Shown: positions 8,677 to 16,327 of the stretch, piece by piece
How positions within the stretch are numbered: the stretch's first letter is position 1
Layout of the letters: every line of letters begins with the position of its first letter
NCBI RefSeq assembly: GCF_030124375.1
Contig: NZ_JASKLS010000022.1
Location: 1-64,000 of the forward strand
Length of the DNA: 64,000 nt
Reading direction: 5' to 3'
Source: Sinorhizobium sp. 6-70
GTDB lineage: Bacteria > Pseudomonadota > Alphaproteobacteria > Rhizobiales > Rhizobiaceae
Notes under the pieces: model-generated
The model's input: the letters and a program-made list of their open reading frames with translations, nothing else
What the model was told of the DNA's origin: nothing
Databases searched by the model: none
Position numbers and translations under genes: made by a program

Positions 8677-10131
8677 ATGACCAAAGTGGAAACGGCATTT
8701 GCCATTCGCCACGAGCCTATGCGGATCGCCGGCAAGGCGGTCGATACCGAAGGGCGTATCGACGTGCACTACCCCTGGAACGACGCCGTCATCGGCACCG
8801 TTCCGGCCGGCAATGCGGAGCATGCCCGCAAGGCCTTCGAGATCGCGGCGGCTTATCAGCCGAAGCTGACGCGCTACGAGCGCCAGCGCATCCTGCTCAA
8901 GGCGGCGGACATGCTCGTCGCCCGCAAGGAGGAGATTTCCGACCTCATCACACTGGAGCTCGGCATCTCCAAGCAGGACTCGCTTTATGAAGTGGGCCGC
9001 GCCTTCGATGTGCTGACACTCTCCGGCCAGATGTGCATCCGTGACGACGGCGAGATCTTCTCCTGTGACCTCACCCCGCACGGCAAGGCCCGCAAGATTT
9101 TCACCACCCGCGAACCGCTGACCGCCATTTCGGCGATCACGCCCTTCAATCATCCGCTCAATATGGTGGCGCACAAGGTGGCGCCGGCGATCGCGACGAA
9201 CAATTGCGTCGTGCTGAAGCCGACGGAGTTGACGCCGATGACGGCGCTGGTATTCGCCGACATACTCTACGAGGCGGGCCTGCCGCCGGAAATGCTTTCG
9301 GTCGTTACCGGCTGGCCGGACGATATCGGGATGGAGATGATGACCAACCCGAACTTCGACCTTATCACCTTTACCGGCAGCGTGCCGGTCGGCAAGCTAA
9401 TCGCGGCGAACGCCCATTACAAGCGGCAGGTGCTGGAACTCGGCGGCAACGATCCGCTGATCATCCTCAACGACCTGTCGGACGCCGATCTTGCCAAGGC
9501 GGCGGACCTTGCGGTTGCCGGTGCGACGAAGAATTCCGGCCAGCGCTGCACGGCGGTGAAGCGCATCCTCTGCCAGGAGAGCATCGCCGATCGCTTCGTC
9601 CCCCTGGTGCTGGAGCGGGCGAGGAAGCTCAAGTTCGGCGATCCGATGGACCGGGCGACGGAACTCGGCACGGTCGTGCATGCCCGAGCGGCGGAGGTGT
9701 TCGAGCGCCGGGTGCACAAGGCGGCGGAAGAGGGGGCGGAGATACTCTACGACCCCGGCCGCAAGGGCGCCCTGCTGCCGCCGATCGTCGTCGACCGGGT
9801 GCGGCACTCGAGCGAACTGGTCATGGAGGAAACCTTCGCGCCGATCATCCCGATCGTGCGCGCGCCGGACGACGATGATGCGCTTATCGCGCTGTCGAAC
9901 TCGACGGCGTTCGGCCTTTCCTCCGGGGTCTGCACCAACGACTTCCGGCGCATGCAGAAATACATTGCCGGGCTAAGGGTCGGCACTGTCAATATCTGGG
10001 AGGTGCCGGGATACCGCATCGAGATGAGCCCCTTCGGCGGCATCAAGGACTCCGGCAACGGCTACAAGGAAGGCGTCATCGAGGCGATGAAGAGCTTTAC
10101 CAACGTCAAGACATTCTCTCTGCCATGGTGA
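8677..10131 (+). CDS. phnY: Phosphonoacetaldehyde dehydrogenase (PhnY)
   Basis: This NAD-dependent aldehyde dehydrogenase oxidises phosphonoacetaldehyde to phosphonoacetate. The 484 residues include the catalytic cysteine C291 (NSGQRCTAVKR) and general-base glutamate E254 (LELGGNDPL), plus the family segment FGGIKDSGNG near the end. C291 agrees with my memory of the characterised S. meliloti PhnY. It starts 10 bases after phnA with GGAGGGAACG before its ATG, and a strong terminator follows it. PhnW-PhnY-PhnA together give the hydrolytic AEP route that does not use the phosphonatase PhnX. Confidence 0.95.
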   Translation: MTKVETAFAIRHEPMRIAGKAVDTEGRIDVHYPWNDAVIGTVPAGNAEHARKAFEIAAAYQPKLTRYERQRILLKAADMLVARKEEISDLITLELGISKQDSLYEVGRAFDVLTLSGQMCIRDDGEIFSCDLTPHGKARKIFTTREPLTAISAITPFNHPLNMVAHKVAPAIATNNCVVLKPTELTPMTALVFADILYEAGLPPEMLSVVTGWPDDIGMEMMTNPNFDLITFTGSVPVGKLIAANAHYKRQVLELGGNDPLIILNDLSDADLAKAADLAVAGATKNSGQRCTAVKRILCQESIADRFVPLVLERARKLKFGDPMDRATELGTVVHARAAEVFERRVHKAAEEGAEILYDPGRKGALLPPIVVDRVRHSSELVMEETFAPIIPIVRAPDDDDALIALSNSTAFGLSSGVCTNDFRRMQKYIAGLRVGTVNIWEVPGYRIEMSPFGGIKDSGNGYKEGVIEAMKSFTNVKTFSLPW

Positions 10132-10162
10132 TGTGAGCGTTTCCCCCGCTGATTCACCCTCT

Positions 10163-10189
10163 GGGAGCTGCCTCGGCGGCTCCCTTTTT
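10163..10189 (+). terminator. Intrinsic terminator after phnY
   Basis: GGGAGC (10163-10168) pairs with GCTCCC (10179-10184), with a further GCC/GGC contact inside, followed by five T residues. It separates the phnWAY unit from the AEP transporter genes. Confidence 0.8.
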
Positions 10190-10447
10190 GTTTACACGAT
10201 GGGCGGGCGTGGCGCGTGCGAGACAGGACCATCGGCGACCGCTTTGAAAGTGCTGCTTATTCTTCGTTGGCCGGCCACGCGTGGCAGAGCATCCATAGAT
10301 TTTACTTGCTAAACGATAAGAATAATAAATTTTACTAACTAAAAAGCCCTGCGCAGAATGCTCATGAAGCCGATGACAGAGGGGCAGCATCAAGATTGCC
10401 CGCCGCGCTTCCTGGTTTTTCCAGGTCTTCAGAGGAGAACTTCAATC
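10190..10447 (+). promoter_or_regulatory. AEP importer promoter region with direct repeat
   Basis: This 258-base spacer lies before the AEP binding-protein gene. It carries an imperfect direct repeat, ATTTTACTTGCTAAA (10299-10313) and ATTTTACTAACTAAA (10329-10343), whose copies start exactly 30 bases apart, close to three helical turns. An AT-rich stretch lies between them. This fits an operator or activator site for the importer operon. The binding protein is unknown; the divergent LysR regulator upstream is one candidate. Confidence 0.4.
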
Positions 10448-11470
10448 ATGAACAGACGCGTGCTTTTTTTGCTTGCCGGCGCCGTTTCTGCCGTGCTCCC
10501 CGCCATTGCTTTTGCTGAAACCCAACTCACCGTCTATACCGCCATCGAGGCCGTCGACCTCGATCGTTATAAGGCGACTTTCGAAAAGGCCCACCCCGAC
10601 ATCAAGATCAACTGGGTGCGCGACTCCACCGGCGTGATGACGGCAAAGCTGCTCGCCGAGAAGGACAATCCGCAGGCCGACGTGGTCTGGGGTCTTGCCG
10701 CCACGTCGTTGCTTCTCCTCAAGACCGAAGGCATGCTGGAGCCTTACCAGCCCAAGGGCGTCGAGGAGCTGGACAAGAAATTCGTTGACAACGACACCCC
10801 TCCCGGCTGGGTCGGCATGGACGCCTATGTCGCTGCGCTCTGCTACAACACGGTGGAAGGCGAGAAGCTCGGCCTCAAGGCGCCGACGAGTTGGGAAGAC
10901 CTGACGAAGCCGGAGTACAAGGGCCATATCGTGATGCCGAACCCGGCTTCCTCCGGCACGGGCTTCCTCAACGTCTCGGGCTGGATGCAGTTGTGGGGCG
11001 AGGACAAGGCCTGGGCCTATATGGACAAGCTCCACGAGAACATCTCCGCCTATACCCATTCCGGCTCAAAGCCCTGCAAGATGGCGGGTGCCGGCGAGGC
11101 AGTGATCGGCGTTTCCTTCGAGTTTCCCGGGGCCAAGGCCAAGAGCGCCGGCGCGCCGATCGACATCATCTTCCCGTCTGAAGGCTCGGGTTGGGAAGCC
11201 GAGGCAACGGCGATCATCGGCGGCACGCCCAACCTCGAAGCCGCCAAGACGCTGGTCGACTGGTCGGTCACCAAGGAAGCCAACGAGATGTACAATGTCG
11301 GCTATGCCGTCGTCGCTTATCCGGGCGTCGCAAAGGCGGTCGAACACCTGCCGTCCGACATCTCCTCCAAGATGATCGACAACGACTTCGAATGGGCCGC
11401 GAACAACCGCACTGCCATTCTGAAGGAATGGCAGAAGCGTTACGACGCCAAGTCGGAGCCGAAGAGCTGA
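10448..11470 (+). CDS. AEP ABC transporter substrate-binding protein (PhnS type)
   Basis: This 340-residue periplasmic binding protein starts with a clear signal peptide (hydrophobic core LFLLAGAVSAVLPAIAFA, cleavage probably after AFA). It belongs to the Fe3+/spermidine-like family 1 group used by putative 2-aminoethylphosphonate importers. A longer frame opens at 10358, but AGGAGAACTTCAATC directly precedes the ATG at 10448 and the signal peptide starts there. It is followed by the ATPase and a double permease in one orientation. Function is inferred from the family and from the neighbouring phnWAY genes. Confidence 0.88.
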   Translation: MNRRVLFLLAGAVSAVLPAIAFAETQLTVYTAIEAVDLDRYKATFEKAHPDIKINWVRDSTGVMTAKLLAEKDNPQADVVWGLAATSLLLLKTEGMLEPYQPKGVEELDKKFVDNDTPPGWVGMDAYVAALCYNTVEGEKLGLKAPTSWEDLTKPEYKGHIVMPNPASSGTGFLNVSGWMQLWGEDKAWAYMDKLHENISAYTHSGSKPCKMAGAGEAVIGVSFEFPGAKAKSAGAPIDIIFPSEGSGWEAEATAIIGGTPNLEAAKTLVDWSVTKEANEMYNVGYAVVAYPGVAKAVEHLPSDISSKMIDNDFEWAANNRTAILKEWQKRYDAKSEPKS

Positions 11471-11550
11471 TCCCGATCGACCGGGCGGGGCGCCGATGCG
11501 CTCCGCCCATCGCATTCTCCCGAAATCCCTGAAGCCAGCGGAGCTTGCAG

Positions 11551-12726
11551 ATGAGACATGCCCTGTCGATCGAACCGACGCCCACGCCCATTCACCGCGC
11601 CGCGAAGCAGGCGGGCGCTGAGCCGACGCCCTATCTGGAGATCACCGATCTGTGGAAGGCCTATGGCGATTTCGTCGCGCTGCGCGACATATCGCTCAGT
11701 ATCGGCAAGGGCGAGTTCATCTGTTTCCTCGGCCCCTCGGGCTGCGGCAAGACGACCTTGCTGAGGGCGATCGCAGGCCTGGACCTCCAGACGCAAGGCA
11801 CGATCCGGCAGGACGGCCGCAACATCTCAACCCTGCCGGCCTCCAGACGCGATTACGGCATCGTCTTCCAGTCCTACGCGCTCTTTCCGAACCTCACCAT
11901 CGAGCAGAATATTGCCTTCGGCCTGGAAAACATCGGCCGTTCGAAGGCAGCGGTGGCCGCGCGTGTCGCCGAGCTTCTGGAAACGGTCGGCCTGTCGGCG
12001 CATGGCAAGAAATATCCCGCCCAACTCTCCGGCGGCCAACAGCAGCGCATCGCGCTTGCCCGGGCCATCGCCATCTCGCCGGGCCTGCTTCTGCTCGATG
12101 AGCCGCTGTCAGCACTCGACGCCAAGGTTCGCGTCCACCTTCGCCACGAGATCAAGGCACTGCAACGAAAACTCGGCGTCACCACCATCATGGTCACGCA
12201 TGACCAGGAGGAGGCGCTCGCCATGGCCGACCGGATCGTCGTGATGAACCACGGCGTCATCGAACAGGTTGGCTCACCCTCCGAAATCTATCGCCACGCC
12301 AAAACCCTGTTCGTCGCCGACTTCATCGGCGAGACCAACCAGTTTCCTGCAGAGGTCCTGAGCGACGGCGAGGTCGAGATCGGTCATTCGGCCTTCTGCT
12401 GCCCGACCGAGGAGTTCGCGACCGGCCAGGCGGCGACCGCCGTCGTGCGCCCCGTCGACATCATCCCACACGGCGCCGACGCGCATGCGGCCAATGCTGT
12501 CGACCGGCCCGCAACGCCGCAGAATCTGGTCGATGCCCAGGTGCAGGAGATGGAGTTCCTCGGCATGTTCTGGCGCACGCGGCTGACGGCGCCCCGGCTC
12601 GGTGAACGCACGCTCGTTGCCGACTTCTCCGTCAATGCGGTCCGCCGCCTGCGTATCGAGGCGGGCGGCGTCATCCAGGTCGAGATCCCGCGGGAACGCC
12701 TGCTGCTCTACCCAAGGAGTGCCTGA
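11551..12726 (+). CDS. AEP ABC transporter ATP-binding protein (PhnT type)
   Basis: This 391-residue ABC ATPase has Walker A GPSGCGKTT, signature LSGGQQQR and Walker B LLLLDEPLSALD, with a C-terminal regulatory (TOBE-like) domain from about residue 270. A TTG two codons earlier (11545) is possible but the ATG at 11551 is the better start. It couples ATP hydrolysis to import through the adjacent fused permease, whose gene begins 2 bases after its stop. The Fe3+/polyamine/AEP subfamily is clear. The AEP assignment rests on context. Confidence 0.88.
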   Translation: MRHALSIEPTPTPIHRAAKQAGAEPTPYLEITDLWKAYGDFVALRDISLSIGKGEFICFLGPSGCGKTTLLRAIAGLDLQTQGTIRQDGRNISTLPASRRDYGIVFQSYALFPNLTIEQNIAFGLENIGRSKAAVAARVAELLETVGLSAHGKKYPAQLSGGQQQRIALARAIAISPGLLLLDEPLSALDAKVRVHLRHEIKALQRKLGVTTIMVTHDQEEALAMADRIVVMNHGVIEQVGSPSEIYRHAKTLFVADFIGETNQFPAEVLSDGEVEIGHSAFCCPTEEFATGQAATAVVRPVDIIPHGADAHAANAVDRPATPQNLVDAQVQEMEFLGMFWRTRLTAPRLGERTLVADFSVNAVRRLRIEAGGVIQVEIPRERLLLYPRSA

Positions 12727-12728
12727 CG

Positions 12729-14744
12729 ATGAACTTCGCTCTTGAAGCGTCCCACCTGCCACTGACTGGCAAGCGGCTTCGGCAGGAAGCCTCCCGCGAC
12801 GATCTCGTCAAGCTCGGCTTCATGGCCGTCATCGGTCTCTACCTGATAGTCGCGCTCGCTGCGCCGCTCTTCGTCATGTTGTCGAAGTCGCTTTCGACTT
12901 ACCGGTTCGCACTGGCCGCCTTTGAATTCCAGGTGAGCGACGAGACGGGTGCGAACTGGGGTCCGGTTGTCAGCGCGGCAGAACTGAATCGTGAGCTTGG
13001 CGCCGTGGCGGACACGGAGCTTTCCACGAATTCCGACGGCCGGCTCGCCGCGACGAAGTTCTTCCCGGAATTCAAGTTCCGCAGTCCGGTGCATTATCGC
13101 ATTCGTGGCACGACGGATGATGCCGCCTTCCTCGTCGGCTCCACGCGAGAAACGGGCACGGCGTGGCGTGAATACGATTCCGGCACCTTTCGGCGTGTTG
13201 TGCTGCGTCCGGCAAGCAGCCTCGGCTTCGAGAACTTCAGAACCTATTTCTCGACGCCCGCGCTTGCCCAGTCGATCCACAATTCGGTGCTGATGGCCGC
13301 GATCAGCACGGTGGTGACGATCTCGATCGCCTTTGCGCTTGCCTATGGCCTGACGCGAAGCTGCATGCCGCTCAGGGGTTTGTTCCGCGGAATCCTGACG
13401 ATTCCGATCCTCGTTCCATCGCTGCTGCCGGGCATCGCGCTCGTTTATCTCTTCGGCAATCAGGGCGTCTTCAAGGACTGGCTGATGGGCTACTCCATCT
13501 ATGGCCCGATCGGCATCGTCATCGGCTCGGTCTTCTTCACGCTACCGCACGCCTTCCTCATTATCCTGACGGCGCTCTCCATCGCCGATGCGCGGCACTA
13601 CGAGGCCGCCGCCTCGCTCAAGGCCAGCAAATGGCGGACCTTCACAACCGTGACGGTGCCGGGTGCGCGCTATGGCATCGTCTCGGCTGCCTTCGTCGTC
13701 TTCACGCTGGTCATCACCGATTTCGGCCTGCCCAAGGTGATCGGCGGCCAGTACGGCATGCTCGCCGTCGATATCTACAAGCAGGTGATCGGCCAGCAGA
13801 ACTTCGAGATGGGGGCCGTCGTCTCCGTCATCCTCCTCGTGCCGGCCGTGCTCGCCTTTGTCGTCGATCGGCGCATGCAGAGGCGACAGGTGGCATTGCT
13901 CTCGGCGCGCGCGGTGCCCTATGTGCCGAAGCGCAATGCGCGGATGGATACACTCTGTTTCGCCTTCGCCTGCCTCGCCAGCCTGTTCATCCTCGGCATG
14001 ATCGCGATGTGTCAGATCGCGGCGATCGTGAAGTTCTGGCCTTACGACCTGACACTGACGGCGAAGAACTTCGCCTTTGACCTGATGGACGGCGGCGGCT
14101 GGGCAGCCTATGGCAACTCGATCAGGCTCGCACTGCTGACGGCGCTCTTCGGTTCGGTCATCGTCTTTGCCGGCGCCTATATGGTCGAGAAGGCGGATGG
14201 CTTCCGCTTCGGGCGCAGCATTTTCCATTTCCTGGCGATGATGCCCATGGCCGTGCCGGGCATGGTGCTCGGCCTTGCCTACATCTTCTTCTTCAACAAC
14301 CCCGCCAATCCCCTGTACCCGATCTACGGCACGATGACGATCCTCGTCGTCTGTACGGTGACGCACTTCTACACGGTCGCGCACCTGACGGCGCTCACCG
14401 CGCTCAAGCAGATGGACCCGGAATTCGAATCCGTCGCCGCCTCCTTGAAGCAGCCCTTCCACCGCTTGTTCTTCCGTGTCACGGTGCCGGTCTGCCTGCC
14501 GGCAATCCTCAACATCGCGATCTATCTCTTCGTCAATGCGATGACGACGGTCTCGGCCGTGGTCTTTCTGTACGCCACGGACACCAAACTTGCCTCGGTC
14601 GCCGTACTCAACATGGACGATGCGGGCGACATCGCGCCGGCAGCGGCCATGGGCATGATGATCTTCTACACGAATGTCGCCGCCAAGCTTATCCACGCGC
14701 TGATCGCCCGCGGCCTGCTTGCCCGCACACAGGCGTGGCGATAG
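12729..14744 (+). CDS. AEP ABC transporter fused permease (PhnU type)
   Basis: This 671-residue protein contains two MetI-like permease halves in one chain, so one protein can form the whole translocation pore. The first membrane helix is about residues 30-52. A soluble, probably periplasmic stretch of about 120 residues follows before the first permease core (about 180-390). The second core spans about 400-665 and contains the coupling segment ESVAASLKQPFHRLFF; the first has EAAASLKASKWRTFTTV. It lies 2 bases after the ATPase gene. AEP as substrate is inferred from the phn neighbourhood. Confidence 0.88.
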   Translation: MNFALEASHLPLTGKRLRQEASRDDLVKLGFMAVIGLYLIVALAAPLFVMLSKSLSTYRFALAAFEFQVSDETGANWGPVVSAAELNRELGAVADTELSTNSDGRLAATKFFPEFKFRSPVHYRIRGTTDDAAFLVGSTRETGTAWREYDSGTFRRVVLRPASSLGFENFRTYFSTPALAQSIHNSVLMAAISTVVTISIAFALAYGLTRSCMPLRGLFRGILTIPILVPSLLPGIALVYLFGNQGVFKDWLMGYSIYGPIGIVIGSVFFTLPHAFLIILTALSIADARHYEAAASLKASKWRTFTTVTVPGARYGIVSAAFVVFTLVITDFGLPKVIGGQYGMLAVDIYKQVIGQQNFEMGAVVSVILLVPAVLAFVVDRRMQRRQVALLSARAVPYVPKRNARMDTLCFAFACLASLFILGMIAMCQIAAIVKFWPYDLTLTAKNFAFDLMDGGGWAAYGNSIRLALLTALFGSVIVFAGAYMVEKADGFRFGRSIFHFLAMMPMAVPGMVLGLAYIFFFNNPANPLYPIYGTMTILVVCTVTHFYTVAHLTALTALKQMDPEFESVAASLKQPFHRLFFRVTVPVCLPAILNIAIYLFVNAMTTVSAVVFLYATDTKLASVAVLNMDDAGDIAPAAAMGMMIFYTNVAAKLIHALIARGLLARTQAWR

Positions 14745-15065
14745 TGTCAGAGATACCGAAGCGTGCACAGCAATGGTACTCATGAATGCTTCGCCCATGC
14801 AGGGTCATCGCCCTTTGGGGCAAATCCACGCGTTGCCTCGAAACGCTCCGATATCCTCGACGGTTCATTTGCGTATAAAGCTCCGCAGCACCAAGGTTTC
14901 CGGACGATAGTGCCGGAGAAACCGATCCCCGTCCTCATTCCGGCCATGTGGCGGGCGGAGCTATTTTGACTGCTTTGCAACTGAATGGCTGCGACAGCGC
15001 ATCTTGCGACAAGCGGCAGGTCTGTGTTCCTTTACGGGCTATCGGCTTTGGATGCGGAGAAGATC
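14745..15065. other. Intergenic stretch without a clear gene
   Basis: This is 321 bases between the AEP permease and the FAD oxidoreductase. Small open frames here have no family resemblance or convincing ribosome binding site. I see no T-tract terminator or known repeat. It probably holds the promoter of the next gene. Confidence 0.4.
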
Positions 15066-16178
15066 TTGGACGAACTCGATTGTGTGGTCGCCGGTGCGGG
15101 TGTGGTCGGCCTTGCAGTGGCGCGCGCCCTGGCGCTCGCCGGCCGCGAGGTCTTGATCCTCGAGGCGGCCGATGCGATCGGCACGGAGACCTCGTCTCGC
15201 AACAGTGAGGTCATTCATGCCGGCATCTATTATCCTGCCGGTAGCCTGATGGCCCGCTTCTGCGTCGCCGGCCGCAAGGCGCTCTACGCCTATTGCCGGG
15301 AACGCGGGTTGCCGCACCGAAACTGCGGAAAACTGATCGTCGCCACGTCAGCGGAGGAACTGCAGCGCCTGCCGGAGATTGCGGCCAAGGCTGCGGCAAA
15401 TGGCGTTGCCGACATCCGTGAGATATCCGCAGCCGAGGCGAAGGAACTGGAGCCTTCACTTTCTACCACCGGCGCCTTGCTGTCCCCGTCCACCGGGATC
15501 ATCGACAGCCACGCCTATATGCTCGCGCTGCTCGGCGATGCCGAGAGCGCCGGCGCACTTCTTGCGCTGAAAAGCCCTGTCGTCCGCGTCCGGGCTGACG
15601 ATGCCGGTTTTGAGGTAGATACCGGCGGCGACGATCCGCTCACGTTTCGCTGCCGGTTCTTTGTCAATGCAGCGGGCCTGCATGCGACCACGCTTGCCAA
15701 TGCGATCGAAGGCGTGCCTCGGTATCTGGTGCCGTCGGCCTATTATGCCAAGGGCAGCTATTTCTCGCTGACCGGCGGGACGCCGTTCTCACGGCTCATC
15801 TATCCGGTGCCGGTGAAGGGCGGTCTCGGCATTCACCTGACGCTCGATATGGCCGGCCGCGCCCGTTTCGGGCCCGATATCGAGTGGATCGATCGGGTGG
15901 ACTACCAGGTGGAACCGGAAAGGGCGGCGCTCTTTTACCAAGGGATCCGCCGGTATTATCCAGACCTGAAGGACGGGGCGCTCGCGCCGGCCTATTCTGG
16001 AATTCGGCCAAAGATCGTGCCGCCGGAGATCGCCAACCAGGATTTCCGCATACAGGGGCCGGACAGCCACGGCGTGCCGGGACTGATCAATCTCTTCGGG
16101 ATTGAATCGCCCGGACTGACATCATCGCTGGCTCTCGCCGATTATGTCCGCGACATGACGCTCCAAGCATTGCGCTGA
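15066..16178 (+). CDS. FAD-dependent oxidoreductase, L-2-hydroxyglutarate oxidase-like
   Basis: This DAO-superfamily flavoprotein of about 370 residues has the FAD motif GAGVVGLAVARALALAG right at the N-terminus and the segments TETSSRNSEVIHAGIYYP and YSGIRPKI typical of LhgO/YgaF-like enzymes. I chose the TTG at 15066 because GGAGA lies just before it and the conserved domain begins four residues later. A frame opening at 14985 would add 27 residues without family resemblance. It follows the phosphonate block in the same orientation. The substrate is uncertain: L-2-hydroxyglutarate is the family default, and another 2-hydroxy acid or an amine is possible. Confidence 0.82.
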   Translation: MDELDCVVAGAGVVGLAVARALALAGREVLILEAADAIGTETSSRNSEVIHAGIYYPAGSLMARFCVAGRKALYAYCRERGLPHRNCGKLIVATSAEELQRLPEIAAKAAANGVADIREISAAEAKELEPSLSTTGALLSPSTGIIDSHAYMLALLGDAESAGALLALKSPVVRVRADDAGFEVDTGGDDPLTFRCRFFVNAAGLHATTLANAIEGVPRYLVPSAYYAKGSYFSLTGGTPFSRLIYPVPVKGGLGIHLTLDMAGRARFGPDIEWIDRVDYQVEPERAALFYQGIRRYYPDLKDGALAPAYSGIRPKIVPPEIANQDFRIQGPDSHGVPGLINLFGIESPGLTSSLALADYVRDMTLQALR

Positions 16179-16179
16179 T

Positions 16180-16250
16180 TTTACAGCGCCATGCGTCTTG
16201 CCAGACGCGCAAAGGTCGCTGTGGCACTTTGAATTGCTGCCTTAAATCGG
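16180..16250 (-). repeat. RIME-like palindromic repeat, copy 1
   Basis: The element reads, on the minus strand, from TTTAAG through GCAGCAATTCAAAGTGCCAC to a hairpin closed by CAGCG/CGCTG. It matches copies at 20785, 39227, 53809 and (shortened) 62169. The organisation is that of Rhizobium-specific intergenic mosaic elements. Confidence 0.75.
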
Positions 16251-16327
16251 GGACGACCACCGTGGCCTTGTCTTGTGGCGGCGCTCTGCTACGCTCTCCC
16301 ATTGCTTCCAAAAACGAAAGAGAGCAC

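Noticed and set aside
6099..8735. Long antisense open frame (878 codons) opposite phnW and phnA
   Set aside because: It lies fully antisense to two well-identified enzymes. Such frames are common in GC-rich DNA with strong third-position bias, and its translation is low in hydrophobic pattern and lacks any family motif.
13542..14798. Antisense frame opposite the AEP permease
   Set aside because: Charged, repetitive composition without motifs. The sense frame has clear membrane helices and coupling segments.
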